A program made the translations under genes and the position numbers. Shown here in pieces: positions 41,912-50,456 of a stretch of DNA of 64,000 nucleotides; within the stretch, counting starts at the first letter, position 1; every line of letters begins with the position of its first letter. The DNA is taken from NCBI GenBank assembly GCA_018711985.1, contig DVHS01000054.1, positions 13,276 through 77,275 on the forward strand, written 5' to 3'. A model generated the notes under the pieces. The model was not told the origin of the DNA, ran no database searches, and saw only the letters and a program-made list of their open reading frames with translations. Origin of the DNA: Egerieenecus merdigallinarum. GTDB taxonomy: Bacteria; Bacillota; Clostridia; Christensenellales; Aristaeellaceae.

Positions 41912-44788
41912 ATGAAAAGGTATTTCACCGGCGGGCTGGCGCTGCTGCTGGCCCTGAATCTGGCCCTGCCGGGCAGCACGGTCACCCTGGCGGAGGACAT
42001 GGCCACATCCTCGGATATGGACGCCTCCATGCCCACGGCGACAGCTACCGCCATGCCCACGGCAACAGCGACTGCCGCTCCCACGGCGGAGGCTACCGCA
42101 GTGCCCACGGCGACAGCCACGCCTGAGGTGACCGCCAACGGCCCTGCCTATTACCTGGAGGGAGAAACCCGGCGCTATGGGGAACTGGCGGAGCTGATTC
42201 CCCTGGCCCAGGCCCTGGGTCAGCCCGTGTATCTGGCATCCGCAAAGGTATATGAGCTGCCGGGTTGGACCCTGGAGCAGGCCAGCGACCTGGCCTTGGC
42301 CCTGGATACCACCGTTTTCCCCGAGGAAAACCGCGTGGTGATGCTCTCCGAAACCAACCCCGCCGGGAACAGCGCCGAAAATACGGTGTACCTGTGGGTG
42401 GGCTTCAAACTGCCGGTGGAGGAAGGCTCCAACGGCGGCGAAAGCCAGGAGATCCTGGAAATGGAGCTGCAGGTCACTCCCCAGAACTATGATGAAAGCA
42501 ATCCCTGTACCCCCACCTTCACCCTGGCCGCCATTCCGGAGCTGACGCAGGGGCAGACCTACGGCGTGGAGATGGACGGCGTCCAGGCACAGCCCCTGGA
42601 AGGCAATACCTACACCCCGGACGCCTCCGGCAGCTATCGCTTTGTGGTGCTGGATGAAGCCGGAGAGGTACTGGCACGCTCCCGGGCCTGGGCGGTAACC
42701 CTGTCATCGGGGGCTGACACGGTCCTCACGGCCACGCCCACCGCGGAGCCTGCCGCGAATTCCACGGCCACACCCACGGTGGAGCCTGCTGTGGAACCTA
42801 CGGCCACGCCCACCGTGGAGCCTGCCGCGAATTTCACGGCCACGCCCACCGCGGAACCTGCCGCGAATTCCACGGCCACACCCACGGTGGAGCCTGCTGT
42901 GGAACCTACGGCGACACCTACTGCGGAGCCTGCTGCGGAACCCACGGCCACGCCCATCGCAGAGCCTGCTGTGGAACCCACGGCTACGCCTACTTCGGAA
43001 ATCGCACCCGTCCCCACGGAACAGCCTGAGGTGCTCCCTGAACCGGAGCTGCTGGTGGCCGCCGTGGACTACACCCCCGATACCCTTTCTGACGCGGCGC
43101 CCACCTTTATCCTTAGCGGCATAACCGACGCGGACTGGTACTATGCCGTCAGCGTGGACGATGCCGCACCCATGGCCCTGGTAGGTGACCGGTACACCGC
43201 CACGGCCTCCGGGACATATACCCTGCGCTTCTATATGATGGATGGCGAAGGCCAGACCCTGGCCACCTCCGCGCCCTATACGGTGCGCCTGGACTTCACC
43301 ACGGAGTCCTCCATCCGCAAGCAGGCCTGGATGGAAAACCCTGACGGCAGCGGCCCGGTCTACGGTACCCTGGAAGGGCTGCTGGCCCTGGCACCCACGG
43401 GCAGCACCATCTATCTGCTCACCGGGGACATCATTATTCTTTCCGGCGGCGCGTCCCAGCTCAGCGGCGTGCAGCTGGCCGCAGACCCCGGCGTGTTTGC
43501 CACCAGCAGCTGCTCCGTGCGGGTCACCACCCAAAGCCCCCTGGACGGGAGCGCGGGCCTGTTCGTATACGTGGAGGAGGTCACCGCCGGGGAGGAAACC
43601 GCGACGCTGACCCTCCAGGCGGCCTGCGACCAGGTGCTGGATGATTCCTGGCTGACCACGGCCCCCACCTTTACCCTCTCCAGCGACGTGGAGCTGCCCC
43701 AGGGCTGGACCTGGGCGGTGCGCTATGACGGCGGCGCTCCCGTGACCCTGGCGGGCAACACCTTCACCGCCCAGGAGGAGGGCGCCTATACCTTGACCTT
43801 TGTGGTGCTGGACGGGGCGGGCCAGGTGGCCGCCTCCACCCAGGATGTCACCCTCCGGCTGGATACCACCCCGCCCCTGGTGCAGGCCACCGCGGGGGCG
43901 AACCTCACCCTGACCGTCACCGCCTCGGACGCGGTGAGCGGCATTGACGGCCTGTCCATGGACGGCGGCGCCAGCTGGTATCCCGTTACGGAAATGGGCG
44001 AAGGCGTGTGGGGACTGACCTTCACCGCCGCCCAGGCGTATACCTTTGCCCCGGGAACCATCGTGGCCCGGGACGGCGCGGGCAACCTGGCCGCCTATGA
44101 GAAGGAAGTCACCCTCCAGAGCAGCCAGGGCCGGCCCAGCGGCGGTTTCTCCGGCGGCGGCGGCGGTTCCTCCTCCACCGTGGCAACCACCCACGCCACC
44201 TCCGATACCACCGCCGTGGTGGCCTATGACGGGGTGGAGCTGGTGGTGGCCGATCAGCCCATGAGCTCCCTGGTCATGGGCGAAACGGAGCTGGAGCTGT
44301 TCCTGCGGCCCGATGAAAGCCTCCTGGCCCGGCTGGGCGAGGATTACCAGCCTGCCTTCACCGCTACCCTGTCCAACTGGATGGAGGACGCCTCCGACAC
44401 CCCGGATACCCTGGTGCTGGCCGTCTCCCAGGAAGACCTTGCCCAGGCGGAGGACGCGGCCTTCACCTGGGACTTCAACGGTACCGTGTACAAAAAGCTG
44501 GCGGCCAGCGGCATTGATTACCTGGTGCTCCAGGTGGGGGATCAGGTGACGGCTCTGTCCACGGCGGGCTTTGCGGCAGGGGTGCGCTACACCATGTACC
44601 GCGCCCAGGGGCTGAGCAGCGAGGCCTTTGACTACCATGTGGCCATGACGGAAGAGGGAGAAACCACCCTGTCGGTTACCGTGGCCGGGGAAACCTGGCT
44701 CCTCACCGAGGAAGAGGGCGGAGCGTTCTATTATTACGACGTCTACACCGGCACCCTGGAGGAGCTGGCGCAGGCGAAGGAAGGGTAA
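41912..44788 (+). CDS. Large secreted repeat protein with Thr/Pro-rich tandem repeats
   Basis: The start is ATG 41912 behind GGAGGTG; an ATG at 41894 precedes that site. The 958-residue protein has a signal peptide (to about residue 26), a Thr/Ala/Pro stretch (about 32-72) and an N-terminal domain. Eight 12-residue TATPTxEPAxxx repeats follow (about 273-368), then two or three immunoglobulin-like modules (around 385-470, 585-735) and a Gly/Ser linker near 745-760 (GGFSGGGGGSSS). A C-terminal domain of about 190 residues completes it. There is no LPxTG motif or C-terminal membrane helix. I recognise no enzyme. It may be a cell-wall-bound surface protein or the cargo or partner of the surrounding adaptors. 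Confidence 0.85.
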   Translation: MKRYFTGGLALLLALNLALPGSTVTLAEDMATSSDMDASMPTATATAMPTATATAAPTAEATAVPTATATPEVTANGPAYYLEGETRRYGELAELIPLAQALGQPVYLASAKVYELPGWTLEQASDLALALDTTVFPEENRVVMLSETNPAGNSAENTVYLWVGFKLPVEEGSNGGESQEILEMELQVTPQNYDESNPCTPTFTLAAIPELTQGQTYGVEMDGVQAQPLEGNTYTPDASGSYRFVVLDEAGEVLARSRAWAVTLSSGADTVLTATPTAEPAANSTATPTVEPAVEPTATPTVEPAANFTATPTAEPAANSTATPTVEPAVEPTATPTAEPAAEPTATPIAEPAVEPTATPTSEIAPVPTEQPEVLPEPELLVAAVDYTPDTLSDAAPTFILSGITDADWYYAVSVDDAAPMALVGDRYTATASGTYTLRFYMMDGEGQTLATSAPYTVRLDFTTESSIRKQAWMENPDGSGPVYGTLEGLLALAPTGSTIYLLTGDIIILSGGASQLSGVQLAADPGVFATSSCSVRVTTQSPLDGSAGLFVYVEEVTAGEETATLTLQAACDQVLDDSWLTTAPTFTLSSDVELPQGWTWAVRYDGGAPVTLAGNTFTAQEEGAYTLTFVVLDGAGQVAASTQDVTLRLDTTPPLVQATAGANLTLTVTASDAVSGIDGLSMDGGASWYPVTEMGEGVWGLTFTAAQAYTFAPGTIVARDGAGNLAAYEKEVTLQSSQGRPSGGFSGGGGGSSSTVATTHATSDTTAVVAYDGVELVVADQPMSSLVMGETELELFLRPDESLLARLGEDYQPAFTATLSNWMEDASDTPDTLVLAVSQEDLAQAEDAAFTWDFNGTVYKKLAASGIDYLVLQVGDQVTALSTAGFAAGVRYTMYRAQGLSSEAFDYHVAMTEEGETTLSVTVAGETWLLTEEEGGAFYYYDVYTGTLEELAQAKEG
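42728..43015 (+). repeat. Eight tandem 36-bp in-frame repeats
   Basis: Units start every 36 bases at 42728 and encode TATPTAEPAANS-like peptides; seven are close and the eighth is degenerate. Unit 2 equals unit 5 exactly, and units 1 and 4 differ at a single base. This indicates a recent 108-bp duplication of three units. The period is a multiple of three, so changes in copy number keep the frame. Confidence 0.95.
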
Positions 44789-44793
44789 GGTGG

Positions 44794-45825
44794 ATGGCGA
44801 TGGCAAAGCCGAAAAAGAAGCGCCGGTGGCTCCGGCGGCTGATAACCTGGCTGGTGTTGCTTACGGTGGCGGCGGGGGCCTTTGCCCTGTTTGTTCTCCC
44901 CACCTGGCAGGCGGAGGCTACCACGACCTACGTGAAGTACACCGCCTCCCGGGGGACCATCTCCAATGCCCTGAGCTTTTCCGGCTCGGTGAGCGTGGTA
45001 AATAACGAAACCCTCACTGCCGGGGCGGCGGCCACCGTGCGCACCGTGTACGTGGCCGAGGGCGACCAGGTGGAGAGCGGCGACAAGCTCATGCGCCTCT
45101 CCAGCGGCGAAACCCTGGAGGCAGGCTTTGACGGCACGGTAAATGAGCTCAGCGTGGAGGAAGGCGACGAAGTGGCCGCCGGCGCCAGCATGATCCAGAT
45201 TGTGGACTTTGCCCACATGAAGGTGACCATGCGCGTGGATGAATACCAGATTTCCCAGGTCAGCGAAGGGCAGGCCTGCCGCATTACCGTCACCGCCCTG
45301 GGCGAAACCTTTGACAGCGAAATTACCCATATCAACCGCATCAGCGCTTCCCAGGGCTCCACGGCCTACTATACCGTGACCTGCGAAATGGACGTCACCG
45401 AGGACGTACTCCCCGGCATGGCGGTTACCGTGACCATTCCCCAGGAGGAAGCCGTGGACGTGGTGGTCCTGTCCAAGGACGCCCTGTCCTTTGACGTGGA
45501 CAACAGCGCCTATGTCCTCCAGCAGACCGCTGAGGGCGTGATGGAAAAGGTTCCCGTGGAGATCGGCGTGGACAACGACAACTATGTGGAGATCACCGCG
45601 GGCCTGTCCGAAGGGGACGAGGTCTACGCGGAGGAAACCACCTCCGCCAGCGCTTCCACGGGCCTGAGCAGCCTGATGTCCCTGTTCGGGGGCGGCAGCA
45701 TGCCCGGCGGCAGCGCGCCCAGCGGCATGCAGAACAGCCGACAGAACCGCGACTTCGGCGGGAATTTCGGCGGCGGCAGCTTTGGCGGCGGCTTCGGCGG
45801 CGGCTTTGGCGGCGGCATGCCGTGA
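44794..45825 (+). CDS. HlyD/MacA-like adaptor C with glycine-rich tail
   Basis: ATG 44794 and in-frame ATG 44800 are both possible; AAGGTGG fits the second and GAAGGAAGGG the first. The roughly 343-residue protein has a Lys/Arg-rich start, a membrane anchor (about 16-36) and an adaptor region. Its lipoyl hairpin (VAEGDQVESGDKLMRLSSGETLEAGFDGTVNELSVEEGDEV) and IVDFAHMKVTMRVDEYQISQV strand closely match adaptor A. The last 25 residues are almost pure Gly/Phe (FGGGFGGGFGGGMP). It immediately precedes the ATPase gene, with a 15-base gap, and is the canonical MacA position. Confidence 0.87.
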   Translation: MAMAKPKKKRRWLRRLITWLVLLTVAAGAFALFVLPTWQAEATTTYVKYTASRGTISNALSFSGSVSVVNNETLTAGAAATVRTVYVAEGDQVESGDKLMRLSSGETLEAGFDGTVNELSVEEGDEVAAGASMIQIVDFAHMKVTMRVDEYQISQVSEGQACRITVTALGETFDSEITHINRISASQGSTAYYTVTCEMDVTEDVLPGMAVTVTIPQEEAVDVVVLSKDALSFDVDNSAYVLQQTAEGVMEKVPVEIGVDNDNYVEITAGLSEGDEVYAEETTSASASTGLSSLMSLFGGGSMPGGSAPSGMQNSRQNRDFGGNFGGGSFGGGFGGGFGGGMP

Positions 45826-45839
45826 GGAGGGACGGAAAC

Positions 45840-46541
45840 GTGACGGAACAGCGCATATTCTTCCGCATGCGGGACATTATCAAGAACTACGCCCTGGGGG
45901 ATGAGGAGGTCCCCATCCTCAAGGGCATCAACCTGGACGTGGCCCCGGGGGAATACCTGTCGGTGCTGGGGCCCTCGGGCAGCGGCAAAAGCACGCTGAT
46001 GAACATCATCGGCTGCCTGGACCAGGCCACCAGCGGGGAATATATCCTCCAGGATCAGCGCATTGCGGACCTGGACGAAAAGGAGCTCAGCCACATCCGC
46101 AGCCGGGAGATCGGCTTTATTTTCCAGAATTCCCAGATGCTCCCCCGCATGGACGCGGTGAAAAACGTGGAGCTGCCGCTGATCTATGCCGGGGTACGTC
46201 CCCGGGAGCGCGCCCGCCGGGCCGAGGAAATGCTGGTGAAGGTGGGACTCAAGGACCGGCTGCACCATGCCCCCAACCAGCTCTCCGGCGGCCAGCAGCA
46301 GCGTGTGGCCATCGCCCGGGCGCTGGTGACCCATCCCAGCATTCTCCTGGCGGACGAACCCACCGGCGCCCTGGACCAGCACACCGGCAGGCAGATCATG
46401 GACCTGTTTGAGGAACTCAACGAGGAAGGCAACACCATCCTGATGATTACCCATGACCTGAACGTGGCCAGGAAGGCTCGCCGGGTGGTGCACATCATCG
46501 ACGGCGAGCTGACCGAAGCCGAGGAGGCGACCTTCGCGTGA
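45840..46541 (+). CDS. MacB-type ABC transporter ATPase
   Basis: The start is GTG 45840, eight bases after GAGGAGGG. The 233-residue ATPase has Walker A GPSGSGKS (44-51), the Q-loop FIFQNSQMLPRMDAVKNVELP, signature LSGGQQQR (148-155) and Walker B LLADEPTGALD, followed by TILMITHDLNVA. The DEPTGALD wording and length place it in the MacB/LolD/FtsE-like group. It overlaps the permease gene start by 4 bp, so the two encode one transporter. In Bacillus the comparable YknY acts with an adaptor and permease in toxin protection. Confidence 0.93.
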   Translation: MTEQRIFFRMRDIIKNYALGDEEVPILKGINLDVAPGEYLSVLGPSGSGKSTLMNIIGCLDQATSGEYILQDQRIADLDEKELSHIRSREIGFIFQNSQMLPRMDAVKNVELPLIYAGVRPRERARRAEEMLVKVGLKDRLHHAPNQLSGGQQQRVAIARALVTHPSILLADEPTGALDQHTGRQIMDLFEELNEEGNTILMITHDLNVARKARRVVHIIDGELTEAEEATFA

Positions 46542-47758
46542 AAACCCTGCTGCGGTATGTTTCCACCGCCACCACCACTTTTGTGGAAAGCGTGCGTATG
46601 TCCGTGAGCAACATTTGCCAGAACCGCATGCGCTCCTTTCTGACCATTCTGGGCATTATGATCGGCGTTACGGCGGTCATCGCGCTGATTACCACCATCT
46701 CGGGGGTGTCCTCCTCCATTTCGGATTCCTTCACCTCCATGGGCGCGGGGACGCTGACGCTCTCCGCCCCGGGCAGCGACCTGAAGGGCGGCCTCACCGC
46801 CGAGGACATGGACAGCCTCACGGCCCTGGACCATGTGGAGGGCGTTTCCCCCACGGTGAGCCTCTCGGCCACCGCCGCTCGGGACAACGGCTATGAGTCC
46901 TCCGTGTCCATCGCCGGGCGCAACGATTACTATTTCACCGTGAACCCGGGCCTGGTGGATCAGGGCCGGGCCATCAACGCCATTGACGTGGATCAGTCCA
47001 GCCGGGTGTGCCTGATTTCCTCCGAGTTGGTGGATACCTTCTTTTACGGGGTGGCGCCCGTGGGGCAGACCATCTACCTGGGCGGTCAGAGCTTCACCGT
47101 GGTGGGCACCCTGGCCGAGGACGGGGACAGCTCCATCTCCAGCATGATGTCCGGCAGCAGCGATGTGCTGATTCCCTACACCACCGCCCTGAAAATGAAC
47201 GGCGAAAGCCTGGTGACCAACCTCACCGTGTACATCGACAGCGCGAACAATTCCGACGCCATTGTGGCGGAGATGGAACCCCTGCTGGACAGCCTGTTCA
47301 GCTATGAGGACGACACCTACACCATCACCACCATGGACGCCATTGAGGACACCATGTCCAGCATGCTGTCCATGATGTCCATGCTCCTGGGTGGCATTGC
47401 TTCCATCGCGCTGCTGGTGGGCGGCATCGGCATCATGAACATGATGCTCACCAGCGTCACTGAGCGCACCGTGGAAATCGGCCTGAAAAAGGCCATCGGC
47501 GCGGAACCGGTGCAGATTCAGCTGCAATTCCTGATTGAATCCTTTCTGCTGTCCATGGTGGGCGGGCTCATCGGGGTGGTGCTGGGCATCAGCCTTTCCG
47601 CCATTCTGTGCTCGGCCATGGGCACGGCCTTCACCATTTCCTATGGGGCCATTGCCCTGGGGGTGGGCTTCTCCGCGGCGGTGGGCATTGTGTTCGGCTG
47701 GTCCCCCGCCCGCAAGGCCAGCCGCCTGAGCCCCATCGAAGCGCTGCGGCGGATGTAA
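46538..47758 (+). CDS. MacB/YknZ-type ABC transporter permease
   Basis: The 406-residue permease has one N-terminal helix within SFLTILGIMIGVTAVIALITTI (about 30-50) and a large outside MacB-PCD domain (about 55-275). Three C-terminal helices follow, around 280-310, 332-358 and 368-390. The segment GGIGIMNMMLTSVTERTVEIGLKKAIGAEPVQIQLQFLIES is the FtsX-like signature, and the ending SPARKASRLSPIEALRRM is typical. Mechanotransmission, without a classical transmembrane channel, is the known mode for the family. Adaptor genes lie on both sides. Confidence 0.93.
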   Translation: MKTLLRYVSTATTTFVESVRMSVSNICQNRMRSFLTILGIMIGVTAVIALITTISGVSSSISDSFTSMGAGTLTLSAPGSDLKGGLTAEDMDSLTALDHVEGVSPTVSLSATAARDNGYESSVSIAGRNDYYFTVNPGLVDQGRAINAIDVDQSSRVCLISSELVDTFFYGVAPVGQTIYLGGQSFTVVGTLAEDGDSSISSMMSGSSDVLIPYTTALKMNGESLVTNLTVYIDSANNSDAIVAEMEPLLDSLFSYEDDTYTITTMDAIEDTMSSMLSMMSMLLGGIASIALLVGGIGIMNMMLTSVTERTVEIGLKKAIGAEPVQIQLQFLIESFLLSMVGGLIGVVLGISLSAILCSAMGTAFTISYGAIALGVGFSAAVGIVFGWSPARKASRLSPIEALRRM

Positions 47759-47798
47759 TCCGGCCCACCATCACGCAATTTCAAGGAGGGAAAAACCC

Positions 47799-48866
47799 AT
47801 GCGAATTCACAAGCTCCTTTCCCTTTTGGCCGCGGGGCTGCTGCTGGCGCCCCTGAGCGCCCGGGCGGAGATCACCTTTGACGGCACGGTGGTGGCCGGG
47901 GACGCGGTGAGCGTTACGGCGCCTTTTGGGGGCATGGTCAGCGACGTGGCTGTGAAGGCCGGGTCGGAAATCGCCCTGGGAGACGCCATTTGCACCATTG
48001 AGACCACCAAGGTGTACGCGCCCACTTCCGGCACCGTCTGCGGCCTGTTCGGTCAGCCCGGGGACGCCGTGGACACCGTTACCCAGCGCTATGGCGCGGT
48101 GCTGTACCTGAGCCCCGCGGAGAAATACACCATCTCCGCCTCCATCAACAAGGCCTACAACAGCAGCGAAACCCGCTATGTGACCATCGGCGAAACGGTG
48201 TACATCTCCTGCACCGCCGACGGCAAGCACACCGCCACGGGCGTGATCACCGGCGCGGAGGGCACCAACTACACCGTGGAAACCACCTCCGGGGAGCTGC
48301 TCATGGAGGAGACCGTGGCCATCTACCGCTCCGCCGACCTGGACAGCGAAAGCCGTCTGGGCCAGGGCACCGTCTCCCGTACCGCGGAAACCCCCGTCAC
48401 CGGCAGCGGAAGCATCCTGCGCGTGCATGTGAGCGAAGGCGAGCAGGTGGAGCGGGGACAGCTGCTCTTTGAAACCGTCAATGGCAGCCTGGACGGCCTA
48501 TACGCCACGGACAACCAGGTGGTTTCCCAGGTCAGCGGCATTGTGGCCCAGCTCAACGCCTCCGTGGGTACCACGGTGAACAAGGGCGACACCCTGCTCA
48601 CGGTTTACCCCCGGGAGAGTCTCCAGGTGGAGATTTCCGTAAACGAGTACGATCTGGCGGAGATTGCCGAGGGGGACACGGTACGCCTGAGCTTCACCTG
48701 GGATGAGGACGCGGCGGAGACGGTCACCGGCACTGTGGAGATGATCTCCCACGTGAGCTCCTCCGAGACCGGGGAAGCGGCCTACAAAGCCTATATCTCC
48801 TTTGATCCCCCTGCCCAGACGCGCCTGGGCATGACGGTGATGGTCACCACGGGAAGCGCGGAATAA
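47799..48866 (+). CDS. HlyD-like secreted adaptor D, paralogue of adaptor B
   Basis: The 355-residue protein starts at ATG 47799 behind CAAGGAGGG. It has a signal peptide (MRIHKLLSLLAAGLLLAPLSARA) and the same two lipoyl-like hairpins as adaptor B. These are FDGTVVAGDAVSVTAPFGGMVSDVAVKAGSEIALGD and TGSGSILRVHVSEGEQVERGQLLFETVNGS. It ends in RLGMTVMVTTGSAE. It closes the operon, followed by a terminator. The B and D pair most likely arose by duplication of a local adaptor gene. Confidence 0.83.
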   Translation: MRIHKLLSLLAAGLLLAPLSARAEITFDGTVVAGDAVSVTAPFGGMVSDVAVKAGSEIALGDAICTIETTKVYAPTSGTVCGLFGQPGDAVDTVTQRYGAVLYLSPAEKYTISASINKAYNSSETRYVTIGETVYISCTADGKHTATGVITGAEGTNYTVETTSGELLMEETVAIYRSADLDSESRLGQGTVSRTAETPVTGSGSILRVHVSEGEQVERGQLLFETVNGSLDGLYATDNQVVSQVSGIVAQLNASVGTTVNKGDTLLTVYPRESLQVEISVNEYDLAEIAEGDTVRLSFTWDEDAAETVTGTVEMISHVSSSETGEAAYKAYISFDPPAQTRLGMTVMVTTGSAE

Positions 48867-48870
48867 GCAA

Positions 48871-48908
48871 GCGCCGCGGCAGGGATGAACTGCCGCGGCG
48901 CGCTTTTG
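48871..48908 (+). terminator. Terminator of the adaptor-MacB operon
   Basis: A perfect 11-bp stem (GCGCCGCGGCA arms, 48871-48901) is followed by GCTTTTG. The same 11-base arm recurs in the etf terminator at 50419. Confidence 0.8.
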
Positions 48909-49061
48909 TCTATGCAAAGGGCTGTTGCGCTCCTTCACAGAAGCATGCCGGACCTTGGACTTTGCGGAGGAATGGGCGAGAATGGCTTTTCCACAGGCTG
49001 GTGAAGCGTCCCCGGTGCCCTGAACAGTGTGCGCGTTTCACAGGGAAAGGCCGCATCGCCT

Positions 49062-50114
49062 TCAGATTCTATCCAGATATGGAAGGTATTCATTGGGCAA
49101 AGTTCCGTTTTTCGCCAATTTGAGCACCTCTCCGCTTTGGGCATTCAGCTCAACGATACCGCTGGGAAAGGCCGGGTTTCCAGTCTTCCAAAGAATAACA
49201 CGCCAGACACATTTTCCCGTGTGCGTGGCAAAGAACGAATAATAGATCTCGGCATTCGCGGACCAATCATCAGGCAGATCATACGCTGCTTGGACCGCCT
49301 CCAGGGCAATCCGCTTGGCTTCTTCCTGCGGCAAGTCGTCCGTGCCCGGAAGGCAGAACCCATATTGAGAAATGCCGACAAGCTCATCATAGCTCATGTT
49401 GATTTCTTGGCTTGCCTGGGCCAAGCGCAGTTTGTCCGGAAGGGAGCTTGCATATTCCATCTTTTCCTCCAAGGACCACTTGAAAAAGGCGCCCCTTGCT
49501 TCCAGCAGCTGGTTGTACTCCATCTCTAAATCGCCCAGCCGTTTTTCTTGAACGCAGTAGCTTACCTCACCACGAAGGACATGCACAGCAAACAGATCCC
49601 CGCTGGCATACTCGATGCCAAAGCGCCACATGCCCTGTGCGCTTCCGTTCTCTGTGGCGTAATAGGAAGCAGTAGCCTGATAGTCCCTGGTGTCATAGGC
49701 CGCGCCATAGCGGTTCACGATTTCGGATACGGCCACATCCAGCGCGGTTTCCTGGTCGATGACATCGGACGCCGGGTTCAGGTTCATGCGGTACGGTAAT
49801 TGCCCCAGCAGCACCATCAAGGAATCAAACTGGTACCGTTGCGTTACGGTCCACGCATAATAATCTCCGCATGCTTGCTCGCAGATGCCCATCAAGATAT
49901 CGTACAGATCATGGGCAGCGTCACCTTCCGTACCCATATCCACTTGGTAACCCCATGCAGCTAATGTCTCCTGCACAATTTGAGGCGCATCCGCCTGATC
50001 TGCGTGCGCTGTGGCAATGTACAACGCTTGCAGCATATCCGTTTCAGCACGCGCACTTCCACAGCTTGCAACAAGCACAACCAGACTCGTGAAGATCGCA
50101 ATGAATTTTCTCAT
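49062..50114 (-). CDS. Secreted lipoprotein-like protein of unknown function, PepSY-like C-terminus
   Basis: The 350-residue product starts behind AAGGAGG and has a signal peptide with lipobox VASC (Cys18). The C-terminal third (about 270-350) has the layout of a PepSY-like fold: a helix with EEAKRIALEAVQAAY, then strands CVWRVILWKTG and SGIVELNAQSGEVLKL. A similar, weaker module may lie near 115-200 (ETALDVAVSEIVNRYGA...WRFGIEYASGDLFAVHVL). Codon choice is visibly less GC-rich than in the neighbours. Its role is unknown; PepSY domains often inhibit or regulate extracytoplasmic proteases. No terminator is seen after it. Confidence 0.75.
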   Translation of the reverse strand: MRKFIAIFTSLVVLVASCGSARAETDMLQALYIATAHADQADAPQIVQETLAAWGYQVDMGTEGDAAHDLYDILMGICEQACGDYYAWTVTQRYQFDSLMVLLGQLPYRMNLNPASDVIDQETALDVAVSEIVNRYGAAYDTRDYQATASYYATENGSAQGMWRFGIEYASGDLFAVHVLRGEVSYCVQEKRLGDLEMEYNQLLEARGAFFKWSLEEKMEYASSLPDKLRLAQASQEINMSYDELVGISQYGFCLPGTDDLPQEEAKRIALEAVQAAYDLPDDWSANAEIYYSFFATHTGKCVWRVILWKTGNPAFPSGIVELNAQSGEVLKLAKNGTLPNEYLPYLDRI

Positions 50115-50414
50115 GCCCTAACCTCCTTGCAGAAATGAAAAATTTTTTGCAGATGTGCAGAGCTCACGATATATCCTGAGCGGCCTCCTGCCGCATATCC
50201 CCTTTGGATATGGATGTCCTGCATACTGGATTGATGGGTCCGAACGAGTATATAAGCCACTCTGCTTTCACCGTGCAAAGCTGAACGAAGCTTGCGCCTG
50301 ACCGACTTGATTGCGGTGCCTTGCCGCGGCATACATTTCCATGGCGCAATTTTCTCAACGCTTATGAAACGAAAAAGCAATGCATTTTATTCCATATGTG
50401 GTTATGGGCACGCT
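50115..50414. other. Intergenic stretch of about 300 bases with lower GC
   Basis: This region upstream of the secreted-protein gene is AT-richer than the rest of the window. It must hold that gene's promoter, but I cannot choose a convincing -35/-10 pair. Short frames on the minus strand lack homology signals and ribosome sites. Confidence 0.4.
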
Positions 50415-50448
50415 AAAACGCGCCGCGGCATCCCTTTGCCGCGGCGCG
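50415..50448 (-). terminator. Terminator of the ldh-etfBA operon
   Basis: On the minus strand a perfect 12-bp stem (CGCGCCGCGGCA arms) is followed by TTTTAGC, just after etfA. Confidence 0.8.
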
Positions 50449-50456
50449 TGCAAATG

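Noticed and set aside
42728..43015. Regular 36-bp repeats as a possible CRISPR array
   Set aside because: There are no unique spacers; units are contiguous, in frame and encode a Thr/Pro peptide inside a gene.
50111..50380. An 89-residue minus-strand frame upstream of the secreted-protein gene
   Set aside because: It overlaps that gene's ribosome site and start, has no ribosome site of its own, and shows no family features.
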